Notes: generated by a model from the sequence alone, not told the origin. 64,000 bases of DNA from G963701675 sp963701675 (GCA_963701675.1 OY969623.1:3410001-3474000); one strand, 5' to 3'; counted from the first letter of the stretch, positions 18,739 through 28,601 are shown. Numbers and translations: made by a program.

Positions 18739-21700
18739 CTACCGAGATGGTGAATTGGGAGCCGTGCCTTTGTCCAGCGAATTCACGAGCTCCTGAAAAT
18801 CGCCTCTGCCACGCAGTGCTGCGAAGTCGTTATCCTCGACGAGTTTGCTCTTGTCTCGAAACCCATGCGCGATGGCCTGTTTCAAGAGCGTCACGGCTCG
18901 GACCGCGTACTCCTCCCCGGTCGATGAGTCAGTGACTCCGGTCAGCGCTAGCGAGTACACGGAAGCCGCATGATAGTACGTGTTCGCATCGATGTTGGAA
19001 CGTGAAAGAACCTTCTCCACGACTTCGATCGCCTGGGGACGATCCCCGAGGCGAGCGAGGGTCGCCGCTCGGCCGATTTGAAGTTCAGCTAGACCGCGGT
19101 CGTCCAGAGCAATAGCGGCGTCCCAATCCTGCGAAGCCTCGTCAAAACGCCCGAGGCGGTGGAGCGCGGCCGCTCGTCCCCAGTGGATGCCGCTTAACCG
19201 CCGACGAGAGCTTACGGTCAAAGCATCGGTCGCGGATGTCGGGCGGCTGGAAACAATCGGCGTCAGCGTATCGCGGGCTGCCGAAAACCAATCCAAAGCA
19301 GCACCATACTGGTGGTTTTGGTTGGCGCGGAAGCCGAGGTTATTCTGCGTGTTTGCCAACTCGAATGCGTACTCCGGAACCTGAGGGTGCTTTTGCACCA
19401 GTGCTTTACGGATTTCTTGTGCCTCAAGATCCAATGCCTCGGCTTCAGCGGTCCGGTCGGTACGGTCATAGAGCACCGCCCAGTCATGGCACGTCCGTGC
19501 AAGCACATCGTGATACGCGACCACGTCGGCATGATCGCGCACTAGGACTTTCCAGATCGCGGCCGCGTCTGCAAACTCCTGTTCGCCGAGTTCGAACCGT
19601 TGTGTTTCCCGATAAAGCCGGCCAAGGTTGTGCCGGCATGCGCCGAGCTGATAGCGGTAGAGCGGAACGGTAGGATGTCGATCGACGAGCTTCTTGAGCA
19701 CGGCAGACGCTTCGCGGCCGGCGTCTTCGGCCTTGTCATTCCGCCCTAGCTGCATGTGAACCATTCCCAAATTGACGCACCGCTCGGCGAGCATCGCTTG
19801 ATAACGGCTGGTGTTCGGGTAGCGCTGCACCAGATCTCGAGCGCCGGTCATGCTGGCTTCGAGCGATCGTGCGGCATCGTGCGGTTTGCCGAGCTCCACT
19901 AGGAGAATAGCTAAGGCATTATGCGTCTGGGCAAGACTGTCCTGATAACTCGGAACGTCTGGATGCGACTTTGCCAACTGTTGATCGATCGCAAGACCGG
20001 ATTCGAAGGCGTCTTTGGCGTCCGCGGTGCGCCCGGACGTTCGGTGTAAATGACCAAGGTTGTGGTGAACGGCCGACAAAGTCGCGCGGTAAACCGGAAT
20101 GTCTGGATACTCGTTAACGAGGCCCATGGCGATCGACAGGGCATCTTGCGCCGCGGACAGAGCATCCGCGGTCTGCCCAATGGACTTGTATGCGTTACTC
20201 AGTGCCAGGTGGGTACGGGCGAGTTCACCCCGATGGGCGTGCGCGTTCGGTTCGGCGCGAAGGTATTCGGTGAGAGTGTCTCGCGCCCGTTGATAAAGGG
20301 AAATCGCTTCACGCTGGGAATCGATCTGCGCGGTGATTTGCCCTAGTCGTAGGTACGCAATGCCGCGCCTCGCCTCTAGCTCGGTGCTGTTGCCTTCGAT
20401 CTGTGTCATCCATTCATAATGCTCGCGGGCCATGCCGAGAAGTTCTCTGCGCAGCGGCTCCAGGCCGTGTTCCTTGAGTTTCTCGTTCTCCGCGACACCG
20501 ACTAGATACCGATCGACCGTCTGACCCATGCGGTCGGAGTGAGCATCCGCGCGCTGGTATGCCCGAGCGAGGAAAACGGCGGCCACGAGTGAACCGGCCG
20601 TGACGAGAACGACCAAGAATCCCACGGCGCCCGTGAGAACAGCCACACGCGGATTGCGGCGACACCAACGCACGAGCCGCTCGGTGGTTGACACGGGCCG
20701 CGCATGGACGGGCTCCCCACGAGAATAGCGCTGCAAGTCGTCCGCCAGGTCTTGCGCGCTGGTGTACCGTTTGCTTGGCTCCTTCTGAAGGCACTTGAAG
20801 CAAATGGTCTCCAAGTCGCGCGGCACTTTCGGTCGAAGTAGTCGAGGCGCCACCGGCTCGTGCAATCGCACCGCCAACAATGTGTCCAGCTCGGTTTCGC
20901 CGACAAACGGTGGCCGGCCCGTGAGCAATTCGTAAAGGATGGCGCCCAGTCCGTAGACGTCGGTACCAGCGCCAATGTCCTTGGTTCGCCCATCCGCCTG
21001 TTCCGGCGCCATGTACGCCGGAGTTCCCATGATGGCGCCGCTTCGAGTCAATCCAACCGCCCGCTGCTTCTCTTGCCCTGCCTCGATCAACTTCGCCAGC
21101 CCGAAATCGGTGATCTTTGGAGAAGTTGTCAGTTGCCAGTTGTCAGTTGTCGGTGGCCGGTTGTCAGCGGTCCGCGGTTTCCGCGCTACATCCGCACTAA
21201 CAACTGACAAATGACAACTGGGAACTGACAAAAGGATATTGGCCGGCTTCAAATCGCGGTGGAGTACGCCACGGCTGTGAGCGTACGCTACCGCAGTGGC
21301 TAGCGTCTGAGTCAGTGTCGCGATTTCGTCGAACGGGACGGGGTCGTGCCGCTGACCTAGCCAGTTGGCGAGCGAACTACCCGAGCAGTATGCATAGACT
21401 AGGAAATCGACGGGTCCGGCTTCACCTACTTCGTAAAGCGAAACAATGTTTGGGTGGTCCAAGCCGGCGGCAGCGCGCCCTTCGCGCTGGAACCGTTCAC
21501 GCCACTCGCCACTTAGCACGGTCTCGGCTCGGGGCACTTTCAACGCGACATCGCGACCTAGTTGCGGATCGTGTGCAAGGAACACCACGCCGCAACCGCC
21601 GCGGCCGAGTTCACGCTGAATCTGAAAACGTCCAAGTCGCCCCGATCCCGTGTCGAACTCTTTCGCAGCACCTGCCGACGAGGGTACCCCTGGCGTTTGC

Positions 21701-21912
21701 GCCGCCCCATCGGCAGTGATGGGCTGCGTGGATCCAGGCTTGCCGAGCACTTCGCGCACGACCCGTAGGTAGGCGATTTCTTTCTGGTGCGCGAGTCCGT
21801 GAGCAAACGTGGCGTCGTTGACAACTCGCCCGGCGGCCAATGCGTCGTCGCAATCGGCGAGCCATGCCGCCGCCTCGTCGTCTTCGGAAAACGGCGAATG
21901 CTCGGCGCTCAT
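18739..21912 (-). CDS. Membrane Ser/Thr protein kinase with TPR sensor half and an in-frame repeat insertion
   Basis: 1057 residues. The kinase domain spans about 93-395: GRGGCGVVFLA, Lys125 in VALKVP, HRDLKPAN (Asp220), DFGLAK (269-273), AYMAPEQ and an RDLETICFKCL..RYTSAQDL ending. Between NILL (residue 228) and KITDFG there are about 36 residues encoded by an inverted heptamer repeat; most kinases have 5-10 there. One membrane segment (423-447) is followed by some 600 residues of TPR repeats. The start at 21912 is 5 bp after the stop of the ECF sigma gene; another ATG 48 bp upstream would lie inside it. The pair probably forms a signal-to-sigma relay; the TPR input is unknown. Confidence 0.92.
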   Translation of the reverse strand: MSAEHSPFSEDDEAAAWLADCDDALAAGRVVNDATFAHGLAHQKEIAYLRVVREVLGKPGSTQPITADGAAQTPGVPSSAGAAKEFDTGSGRLGRFQIQRELGRGGCGVVFLAHDPQLGRDVALKVPRAETVLSGEWRERFQREGRAAAGLDHPNIVSLYEVGEAGPVDFLVYAYCSGSSLANWLGQRHDPVPFDEIATLTQTLATAVAYAHSRGVLHRDLKPANILLSVPSCHLSVVSADVARKPRTADNRPPTTDNWQLTTSPKITDFGLAKLIEAGQEKQRAVGLTRSGAIMGTPAYMAPEQADGRTKDIGAGTDVYGLGAILYELLTGRPPFVGETELDTLLAVRLHEPVAPRLLRPKVPRDLETICFKCLQKEPSKRYTSAQDLADDLQRYSRGEPVHARPVSTTERLVRWCRRNPRVAVLTGAVGFLVVLVTAGSLVAAVFLARAYQRADAHSDRMGQTVDRYLVGVAENEKLKEHGLEPLRRELLGMAREHYEWMTQIEGNSTELEARRGIAYLRLGQITAQIDSQREAISLYQRARDTLTEYLRAEPNAHAHRGELARTHLALSNAYKSIGQTADALSAAQDALSIAMGLVNEYPDIPVYRATLSAVHHNLGHLHRTSGRTADAKDAFESGLAIDQQLAKSHPDVPSYQDSLAQTHNALAILLVELGKPHDAARSLEASMTGARDLVQRYPNTSRYQAMLAERCVNLGMVHMQLGRNDKAEDAGREASAVLKKLVDRHPTVPLYRYQLGACRHNLGRLYRETQRFELGEQEFADAAAIWKVLVRDHADVVAYHDVLARTCHDWAVLYDRTDRTAEAEALDLEAQEIRKALVQKHPQVPEYAFELANTQNNLGFRANQNHQYGAALDWFSAARDTLTPIVSSRPTSATDALTVSSRRRLSGIHWGRAAALHRLGRFDEASQDWDAAIALDDRGLAELQIGRAATLARLGDRPQAIEVVEKVLSRSNIDANTYYHAASVYSLALTGVTDSSTGEEYAVRAVTLLKQAIAHGFRDKSKLVEDNDFAALRGRGDFQELVNSLDKGTAPNSPSR
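21126..21231. repeat. Heptamer-based inverted repeat inserted in the kinase gene
   Basis: The left arm (21126-21151) is built of CAGTTGT/CAGTTGC heptamers and the right arm (21201-21231) of the complementary ACAACTG-type units. Between them lie about 50 bp including a smaller palindromic CCGCGG segment. The whole array of about 106 bp lies inside the kinase reading frame without a stop and adds about 36 residues just before the DFG motif. The outline, heptamer arms around a GC-rich centre, looks like a small mobile or expanding repeat. Confidence 0.85.
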
Positions 21913-21917
21913 GGTTG

Positions 21918-22514
21918 TCACTCCGATTCCTGCCTCAGCCGCTTGATCGCCCTCACCCATAACTTTCGGGCGGCGTTGGGCGTGAGTCCAAGTTCCCGAC
22001 CGATGTCGTCAAACGATCGTTCCCCTTCATATCGCATTTGGATAATGCGACGATAGTCGTCGGGCAGTCGCGCAAGGGCAAGTTGAATGGCCGCCGACTG
22101 TTCATGGGCCATCGCCTGGCGGCTCGGCGTCGGGACATCCGCGACGAGCCCGGCCCCGGCGCCGCTTGTGTCCGTCCCACCCAGGGCAACTTCCCGGCCA
22201 ATCTGGCGTTTCTCGGCGCCACGGTAGCGTCGGCCGAAGCTCGCGACATTATTGAGCAACATTTGGTGTAACCAACCACGAAGCTCCGCTTCCGATTCAC
22301 CGCGAAACTGACCAAAGGCCTTCACGGCATCCATCAAGGTTTCTTGAACAACATCGGAGGCGCCGCCTTTGGGCCGCAGGACTGAGTCCAGCTCTCGTTC
22401 GGCAACCAGCGTCAAGTATGCTCGATACCCTTCGAGCAACGGCCCCAGCTCCTCGCTCATACCGGCACGGGCGGCGTCAAGTCGTCGCGCAGCCTCCGGT
22501 TCCGGCGCGCTCAT
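21918..22514 (-). CDS. ECF-type RNA polymerase sigma factor
   Basis: 198 residues. Region 2 is visible as ASDVVQETLMDAVKAFGQFRGESEAELRGWLHQMLLNNVASFGRRY and region 4 as LARLPDDYRRIIQMRYEGERSFDDIGRELGLTPNAARKLWVRAIKRLRQE, with a helix-turn-helix. It is the first gene of a unit with the TPR kinase (5-bp gap). No anti-sigma gene is present. It should direct polymerase to a stress or surface regulon under control of that kinase. Confidence 0.93.
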   Translation of the reverse strand: MSAPEPEAARRLDAARAGMSEELGPLLEGYRAYLTLVAERELDSVLRPKGGASDVVQETLMDAVKAFGQFRGESEAELRGWLHQMLLNNVASFGRRYRGAEKRQIGREVALGGTDTSGAGAGLVADVPTPSRQAMAHEQSAAIQLALARLPDDYRRIIQMRYEGERSFDDIGRELGLTPNAARKLWVRAIKRLRQESE

Positions 22515-22620
22515 CGGCTATTCTCCTAGGCGCAAGAGTGGGTGAAATCGGCCTAAGATTCTGAGGTTGAGTATAATCCGCTACCGATTTCGGTCAATGA
22601 AGCTCAACGGCGGGTAGTGA

Positions 22621-22688
22621 CTCACCACAAAGACACAAAGAACACAAAGCCCCTGCTTTCTTTGTGATCTTTGTGCCTTTGTGGTGAG
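22621..22688. repeat. Perfect-outline hairpin repeat built of CACAAAG units
   Basis: The left arm (22621-22649) is CTCACCACAAAG followed by ACACAAAG units. The right arm (22656-22688) is its reverse complement with a few changes and ends in GTGGTGAG. The loop is CCCCTG. It lies between the sigma-factor start and the purQ stop, about 70 bp of near-perfect palindrome. It may act as a terminator for unrelated transcripts or be a dispersed repeat. Confidence 0.85.
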
Positions 22689-22721
22689 AGAGGATGCACT
22701 ACCCAACGGCGAAGGCGCCGG

Positions 22722-23495
22722 TCATGCGCGAAAGTAATCTACCGCATTCCGAAACAGCCGTATCCCGTCCGCCTCCGCCGCCAATCCGAGTCGTGTCCAT
22801 TGCGGATGCTGCGTCGGAAGGACATGCCGTTCGGGATGAGGCATCAATCCCAACACCCGGCCGCTGACGTCGCAGAGCCCGGCAACGTTACCCTGTGAGC
22901 CGTTCGGATTTGCCGGGTATCCGCACGCACCACCGTTGGAGGCAGCGTAGCGCAACACCACCTGCCCCGCCTGTTCCAAGCCTTCACGAATCCAATTCTG
23001 TCGGAACAGCATCTTCCCTTCGGCGTGTGCCACGGGGACGTACATGGTCTCGTAGTTCGTTAAGAATGGGCAGCGACCGGGCGTGACACGTAGGTGAACC
23101 CAGCGGTCCTCGAACTTGCCCGACTCGTTGTGGGCAAGTGTGGTCAAGGGCCCGTCTTCGTCCGGTGGCACGATCATGCCCGCTTTGACGAGCGCCTGGA
23201 AGCCGTTACAGATGCCGAGAATGAGTTTTTCGTGATCTCGGAATTGTTGCAGCTGATCACCGAGAAAATTCGCCATCTGCTTCGCAAGAATCTTTCCAGC
23301 TGCGACATCATCACCGTAAGTGAAACCACCTGGAACTACCAGAATCTGGTAGCGATGCAGTAGCTCGGGGTTTTCCCGCAGCCGATTGATGTGTACGCGC
23401 TCGCTTTGGGCGCCGGCTAACTCGAAGGCGTAACCCGCTTCCTCATCACAGTTTGCACCCGGGGCACGTAACACCAGGACTTTTGGCGTCGCCAT
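22722..23495 (-). CDS. purQ: Phosphoribosylformylglycinamidine synthase, glutaminase subunit PurQ
   Basis: 257 residues, a class I glutamine amidotransferase that feeds ammonia to PurL in the fourth step of purine synthesis. The nucleophile is in LGICNGFQALVKAG, the His and Glu are in PHPERH near the C-terminus, and the start MATPKVLVLRAPGANCDEEAGYAFELAGA is typical. No purL or purS is next to it, so the subunits are encoded apart. It lies between two unrelated kinase operons. Confidence 0.95.
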   Translation of the reverse strand: MATPKVLVLRAPGANCDEEAGYAFELAGAQSERVHINRLRENPELLHRYQILVVPGGFTYGDDVAAGKILAKQMANFLGDQLQQFRDHEKLILGICNGFQALVKAGMIVPPDEDGPLTTLAHNESGKFEDRWVHLRVTPGRCPFLTNYETMYVPVAHAEGKMLFRQNWIREGLEQAGQVVLRYAASNGGACGYPANPNGSQGNVAGLCDVSGRVLGLMPHPERHVLPTQHPQWTRLGLAAEADGIRLFRNAVDYFRA

Positions 23496-23596
23496 GAGAT
23501 CGAATCAGGATTTGGTTGGAGAATGCACCGCCATCGTTGTTGTACCGGGAAGCCTTCGATCACGCTAGGGGCGGCGCCGCCTGCACGGACCACACG

Positions 23597-26500
23597 TCAT
23601 TGATCCACCGGCGTTGCGCCGGTTTTCAGCGTTGCCAGTTCCCGGCGCCACTTCGCGGCCTCGGCTTCTTTGCCCCAGGCATCGTAAAGTTCGATCAACC
23701 ACTCTAATGTCTGCGTGAGAGTGAACTTGGAATCGCGTGGGATCGTTGCCTCGCGCTGTTTCACCCCTTCGTAGCCTTCGAGTAAGAGCGGCTCGGCCTC
23801 GGCGTACTTTTGCTGTCCCCACAACGCGCGACCAAGAATCGCCCGCGTGAGAAACGCAGTGAAACCGTCCGGTTTTTTCTTAATCCGAATAGCCAGGCAC
23901 TCTCGCGCTACCGGCTCGGCCTCGACGTATTTCTTCTGCATAATCAAGATTTGCGAAAGCGTGCCCAGGTGATTGGCGTAAGCCAGGTGCTCGGGGCCGA
24001 CTTTTTTTCGCACGCCCGCAGCCAGTTCCGTAATCAAGTCTTCGCCCCGCTCCGGCGTGCCCTGTCTAAGATAAAGGTGACAAAGGTTGGAGATGAAGCC
24101 GGCGGTCACGTCATCGGTAAGCCCGAGTTTGGTTCTTGCCGTTGCCACCGCTTCACGAAATGAAGCCTCCGCCTTTTCGAATTTCCCCGTATCTCGGTAG
24201 ATGACTGCAAGATTTTGAAGAACCGCGAGAGTTTGGATATGATCGCTTCCGAGCGTACGGCGTAAGGAGTTGACCACGTGCTCCATTAGTGGTTCGGCCA
24301 AATCGGGGCGGTTGCGGTCCATGTAGAAAACAGCGAGGTTATTTTGGCTTCCCAAAGTAACGTCGTGGTCTGGACCGAACTTAGCCAGTTGCGATTGGAT
24401 AACCTGCTTGAAAAGCGCTTCCGCCTCGTCATAACGGCGGCGCTTTTGGTAAAGGGACGCGAGACTCTGCATGACGGAGACAGTCCGAGGATGCTCTGGA
24501 CCGAGTTTGAGTCGATGGGCCTCGAAAACGTCATTAAGTAAAGACTCGGCCTCATCCACCTGATCGAGATTGAGATGGGTCTGGGCAAGGCTGTGCATCG
24601 CGTCGAGGATGTACGGGTGGTCGGCGCCCAGTTTGTCGCGCCAGCCGACTATCGCTTGTTTGAAACGCGCCGCAGCCCTGCTATTCTCTCGCTTTGAGGA
24701 ATGATAGTAGCCAAGGTTCATGACGCTCTTGAGTGTGTCCAAATGGTCGGGCCCCAGTGTATGAGAACGCATCTCGAAGGCTTGTTTCAGGAATAGCTCC
24801 GCTTCCTGAAAGCGGCTGCGTTCACAGTAAACCAAACCTAGGGCGTCCAGGCTATCAAGCGTATCGCGATGATCATCGCCTAATGTCTTACGGCGTCCTT
24901 CGAGCGCCTGCTTATAAAGGCGCTCCGCCTCCTCATAGTTCCCGCGGTCCACCCATACACCGGCAAGATGGTGCACGACTTCAAGCACGTCTTGATGACC
25001 TGCGGAAAGCTTTTCCTTTCTTAGTTGAAGAGCCCGCTCGAAATGCTTTTGCGCCTCTGCATACTCGCCGAGTGCGGCGTAAGCTTTGCCGAGGGTGAGA
25101 CGGATGGCAGCTTCGGTTAATGGCTGTTCCGTAAATCTCTCACCGATTCCCTTCGCGGCGCGATCGAGTGCCTCCCGCACTTTCACGTCTCGGTCCCGTT
25201 CACCGCGCGGCTGATTGGCTATGTCTGCCTGACCGAGCATGTCCTTCTGTAAGAAGTCATTAACGGCTTTAGCAATGTCCGATTGTTCATTGGCGCGATG
25301 CTTTTCGGCAACCGCAACGTTTCGTTCGTGTATGGCCCAAACCGCAAGGGCGACACTCAGCCCGGCCGCGACCGTCAGCAGCAGAGCAAATGCCGCTGCG
25401 ACCGTTATCCAGCTTCGGTGCTTCCGGACAAACTTCCGCAGTCTATAACGAGCGGATGGCGGCCCCGCTAACACAGGCTCATCCGCCAGATAGCGCTGCA
25501 TATCCATCGCCAAGTCATTCGGTGTCGCATACCGCCGGCCGCGTTCCTTCTCCAAACATTTCATCACGATCCAGTCCAGCTCGCCGGCCACCAACCGGGT
25601 CAACGACTTCGGCTCCAGCTTTCGCGTGGCGGCGATGCTCGGCAGCGCATCAGAAGAAGAAAGCCTGGTACTCGGTTTTTGCGGTTCAACCTCCTGGATA
25701 AACTTCAGCATCTCTGCAAGACCAGCATCGCGAAGATGTTTCGAAGTAAATGGCTGCGTGCCGGTCAACAGCTCGTAAAGAATGACTCCGAGCGAGTAGA
25801 TGTCCGCGCGCGTGTCGATGTCCAGATTGTTCAACGTCGCCTGTTCGGGCGCCATATATTCGAAGGTTCCGACGAGAACACCAACCTCGGTGAAGAGCGT
25901 CCGCTCGGAGAGCGTACGGCCGATGGCCTTCGCCACCCCGAAATCGATTACCTTGGGGACGGGTCGATCATCGTACAGCGCGATGAGCACGTTGGAAGGC
26001 TTGAGGTCACGATGAATGATGCCCTTTTGATGGGCATGCTGCACGGCATGGCAAACGGGAATGAACAATTCCAAGCGTTCTTTCGGCGTCAGACGTTCCT
26101 GGTCGCAAAACTTGGTTATCGGAATCCCCTTGACCAGTTCCATCACCACGAAGGGAAGCCCGGCATTGGTGGATCCCGCGTCTAGCACCTTGGCAATGTT
26201 GGGATGATCCATCATTGCCAACGCTTGGCGCTCCTGCTCGAAACGCGCGACGATCTCGCGGGAATCCATTCCCGCCCTGATGACCTTAAGGGCAACACGC
26301 CGTCTGACGGGATGTTCTTGCTCGGCGAGAAAAACCGTGCCCATGCCGCCTTCGCCAAGCTTTTGCAAGAGTTTGTAAGGCCCAATGGGATCGCTCGGCA
26401 CCTCAAGCGGAACCGTCGTAGCGCCGGTCGGGCCCGCCGGGCGATTCATGAACTGCCCGGCTTTAGCTGACGCCTTCAACAATCCTTCCAGTTCGGCTCG

Positions 26501-26611
26501 CAATGCGGGGTTGTCGCGGCAGACTTGATCCAGAAAAGCAGCACGATCAGCCGGGGAGGCAATTTCCAGGGCTTGGCCAAAAAGAGACTCAACGTCTGCA
26601 GACGTGTTCAT
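23597..26611 (-). CDS. Membrane Ser/Thr protein kinase with tetratricopeptide (TPR_12 type) sensor half
   Basis: 1004 residues. A 70-residue N-terminal lead is followed by the kinase domain (about 79-375): GEGGMGTVFLA, Lys109 in VALKVI, HRDLKPSN (Asp202), DFGVAK (223-228), EYMAPEQ and ELDWIVMKCLEKERGRRYATPNDLA. A membrane segment (401-427) leads to TPR repeats of the 42-residue kinesin-light-chain type (HP.T..S..NLA..Y...G.Y.EAE.L). This layout is typical of the large kinases of Planctomycetes and Acidobacteria. The ATG at 26611 has GGAG eight bases upstream. The ECF sigma gene ends 59 bp upstream. Confidence 0.93.
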   Translation of the reverse strand: MNTSADVESLFGQALEIASPADRAAFLDQVCRDNPALRAELEGLLKASAKAGQFMNRPAGPTGATTVPLEVPSDPIGPYKLLQKLGEGGMGTVFLAEQEHPVRRRVALKVIRAGMDSREIVARFEQERQALAMMDHPNIAKVLDAGSTNAGLPFVVMELVKGIPITKFCDQERLTPKERLELFIPVCHAVQHAHQKGIIHRDLKPSNVLIALYDDRPVPKVIDFGVAKAIGRTLSERTLFTEVGVLVGTFEYMAPEQATLNNLDIDTRADIYSLGVILYELLTGTQPFTSKHLRDAGLAEMLKFIQEVEPQKPSTRLSSSDALPSIAATRKLEPKSLTRLVAGELDWIVMKCLEKERGRRYATPNDLAMDMQRYLADEPVLAGPPSARYRLRKFVRKHRSWITVAAAFALLLTVAAGLSVALAVWAIHERNVAVAEKHRANEQSDIAKAVNDFLQKDMLGQADIANQPRGERDRDVKVREALDRAAKGIGERFTEQPLTEAAIRLTLGKAYAALGEYAEAQKHFERALQLRKEKLSAGHQDVLEVVHHLAGVWVDRGNYEEAERLYKQALEGRRKTLGDDHRDTLDSLDALGLVYCERSRFQEAELFLKQAFEMRSHTLGPDHLDTLKSVMNLGYYHSSKRENSRAAARFKQAIVGWRDKLGADHPYILDAMHSLAQTHLNLDQVDEAESLLNDVFEAHRLKLGPEHPRTVSVMQSLASLYQKRRRYDEAEALFKQVIQSQLAKFGPDHDVTLGSQNNLAVFYMDRNRPDLAEPLMEHVVNSLRRTLGSDHIQTLAVLQNLAVIYRDTGKFEKAEASFREAVATARTKLGLTDDVTAGFISNLCHLYLRQGTPERGEDLITELAAGVRKKVGPEHLAYANHLGTLSQILIMQKKYVEAEPVARECLAIRIKKKPDGFTAFLTRAILGRALWGQQKYAEAEPLLLEGYEGVKQREATIPRDSKFTLTQTLEWLIELYDAWGKEAEAAKWRRELATLKTGATPVDQ

Positions 26612-26670
26612 CCGCTCCGCTCCAGGTGTCCGTAATTGAATGCGATATTCGCTGTCAAAGACTGCCAATG

Positions 26671-27240
26671 CTAGGGCGGGCTCTCGCCGCTGCCGAGATG
26701 CCTGAACAACCAAGCACGGGCAAAAGCCCAATTGCGATACGCGGATCGAGCCGAAATGCCCAGCAACTCGGCCGTTTCTTCGATTGAAAAGCCGCCAAAG
26801 AAGTGCAACTTAACCAACTCGGCGATTTCTGGTTTCGCCTGGGCCAATTCGTCCAGAGCCTCGTGAACGGCGATCGTTTCACGGTCATCACCGGCAATCG
26901 GCAGGAGCGTATCCGATAAGTCAACTTGTTGAGCGCCTCCGCCGTACTTGAGCCGCTGCTTGCGACGGGCATTTTCCACTAAGATCCGCCGCATTGCTTC
27001 CGCCGCAGCGGCAAAAAAATGGCGGCGATTGGCAAAGCGCTGCTGCTCGGGCTGATTGACCAACCGAACGTAGGCTTCGTGCAACAGCGCGGTGGGGTTC
27101 AGCGTTTGGCCGGGTTTTTCGCGGGCCATTTGCTCCGCCGCGGCCCGCTTCAGCGCCGTATAAACCAAAGGCAGCAGTTCCTCGGCCGCGCTCGGATCGC
27201 CGGTCTCCATCGCAGTAAGCACACGGCTCACATCGTCCAT
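26671..27240 (-). CDS. ECF-like sigma factor (TIGR02999-type)
   Basis: 189 residues. MARE..GQTLNPTALLHEAYVRLV, RRHFFAAAAEAMRRILVENARRKQRLKYGG and LVKLHFFGGFSIEETAELLGIS..SAYRNWAFARAWL are the marks of the Acidobacteria/Planctomycetes ECF group. In that group these genes are often placed just before a large Ser/Thr kinase, as here. No anti-sigma gene is seen. Together with the two other pairs in this window it makes three sigma/kinase units within about 20 kb. Confidence 0.93.
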   Translation of the reverse strand: MDDVSRVLTAMETGDPSAAEELLPLVYTALKRAAAEQMAREKPGQTLNPTALLHEAYVRLVNQPEQQRFANRRHFFAAAAEAMRRILVENARRKQRLKYGGGAQQVDLSDTLLPIAGDDRETIAVHEALDELAQAKPEIAELVKLHFFGGFSIEETAELLGISARSAYRNWAFARAWLFRHLGSGESPP

Positions 27241-27328
27241 AAGGTTTCACGATAGGCGTCACTTCCAAAGCGAGCAAGGGCCCGCGAGGTCCGTCCCGGG
27301 ACGCTGACGGAGCCTCGCTGGAAACCGG

Positions 27329-28356
27329 CTAGGAGTAGTACGTATCCTGCGCACTGATATCGGCGAAGTAGTCGTACCAATCGAATTTGAACCAGTCTGC
27401 CCCGGAACCCCCGTGCAGGTAGTCCCACACGCTATCCGCGCCGCCATTGAGATCATCGTTCCCCGCCTCGCCGTATAAATAGTCGCTTCCGATTCCACCA
27501 TTGAGCAGGTCCGCGGCGTCGCCTCCTTTGAGCCAATCATTGCCGGCGTCTCCATTGAGATGGTCGTAGCCGGAACCACCTTGAAGGGTGTCATTGCCGT
27601 TGCCGCCGTTCAGCACGTTCGATTGGATCGGCTCCCACCACGCCGAACTCCCGGCGTTAAGCGTATCGGTGCCGTCCTCGCCAAAGAGAGTGTCATTTCC
27701 GCCCTCGCCGTACAGATAGTCATTACCTTGTCCGCCGTACAGAGTATCATTCCCATTGCCGCCCCGAAGTGTATCGCTGCCGATTTCGTCGGCACCAACG
27801 GCATTACGTCCGAACAGCGTGTCATTACCGCCACCGCCTTCGAGCAAATCATTACCCCCAGCCCCGACTAGAAAATCATGTCCGTCCCGGCCGTAGAGTT
27901 TGTCATCGCCGGGACCTCCATAGAAGTGAGTCTTAGTTTCGGAGTGCTGCACCCCATCCACATCTGTGAGCGTGTCGTTTCCGTTCTGGCCATAAGCGCG
28001 CACAAGCGGACTGCCATAAACTTTGAGTGCGTCATCACCATCGGAACCCCAAAAGATTACCTCTTTCCACACTTGCGTACTCGAGAAGAGATACGAGCCA
28101 TAGAGCGTCTTCACTCGTAAGTGATCTTTCCCACGTTATCCAATTTTCTGTACACGCTAACGATGTCGAAGGACTTCCCGCCTTTAATCCAAAGATCACC
28201 ATTGTAAGCGTACACTTGCGCTGGGATAACACGGTGCTCCAAGCTCTCGATTGCCGGTACGAACCGATCGCGCCTTTCCTTCCATTGTGACTTTCGCGAG
28301 GCCCCACTCCGGCTCGCGAACGTTGATGTGATAACTTGGTGCAGAATGTTCAACAT
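27329..28356 (-). CDS. Secreted RTX calcium-binding repeat protein with LEHRVIPA signature, frameshifted
   Basis: About 342 residues after correction. The N-terminus has MLNILHQ...RDRFVPAIESLEHRVIPA, the planctomycete LE(x)R..P motif of very large secreted proteins. After a short beta-strand region come glycine-rich nonapeptide repeats (GGNGNDTLYGGQGNDYLYG and so on), which fold into a calcium-binding beta-roll. The first ~80 residues and the rest are in different frames: a TGA follows GKITYE, and shifting one base at about 28115 continues VKTLYGSYLFSSTQVWKEVIF. The ATG at 28356 follows GGAG. The repeat part is what RTX proteins use to fold after export; no enzyme domain is visible. Confidence 0.85.
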
Positions 28357-28401
28357 GTTGTTCTCCTTGCTGCCCATTTGCAGCAGTTGCGGAATTTGTT
28401 C

Positions 28402-28500
28402 GAATCACACCCTGCGGCATATCGCTGAATCGATTCGATCACCAGGCGTTTGATGCCTCTAAATCACTATGCGATTTCCGCGGCGGATTACTGCCAGGTG
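28402..28500 (-). promoter_or_regulatory. Conserved leader element, copy A (before the RTX gene)
   Basis: About 99 bp, near-identical to 33466-33564 (copy B); by eye roughly 86 of 99 bases match, with one or two single-base gaps. It ends 46 bases before the RTX start codon; copy B ends 45 bases before the SBBP start codon. On the transcribed strand it carries a possible AGGC/GCCT stem-loop, a self-complementary GAATCGATTC, and AATCGC/GCGATT pairing across it. It may be a shared promoter with a structured 5' leader. Confidence 0.75.
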
Positions 28501-28601
28501 TTTTTTTGAAGACAGGGCAAGGCGCTCACTTGGCCAAAGGGTCGTTCGAGTCGGCATGGTCGGCACTGATGTTGTGGCGGTGGATGACGTTGTTGAACAG
28601 A

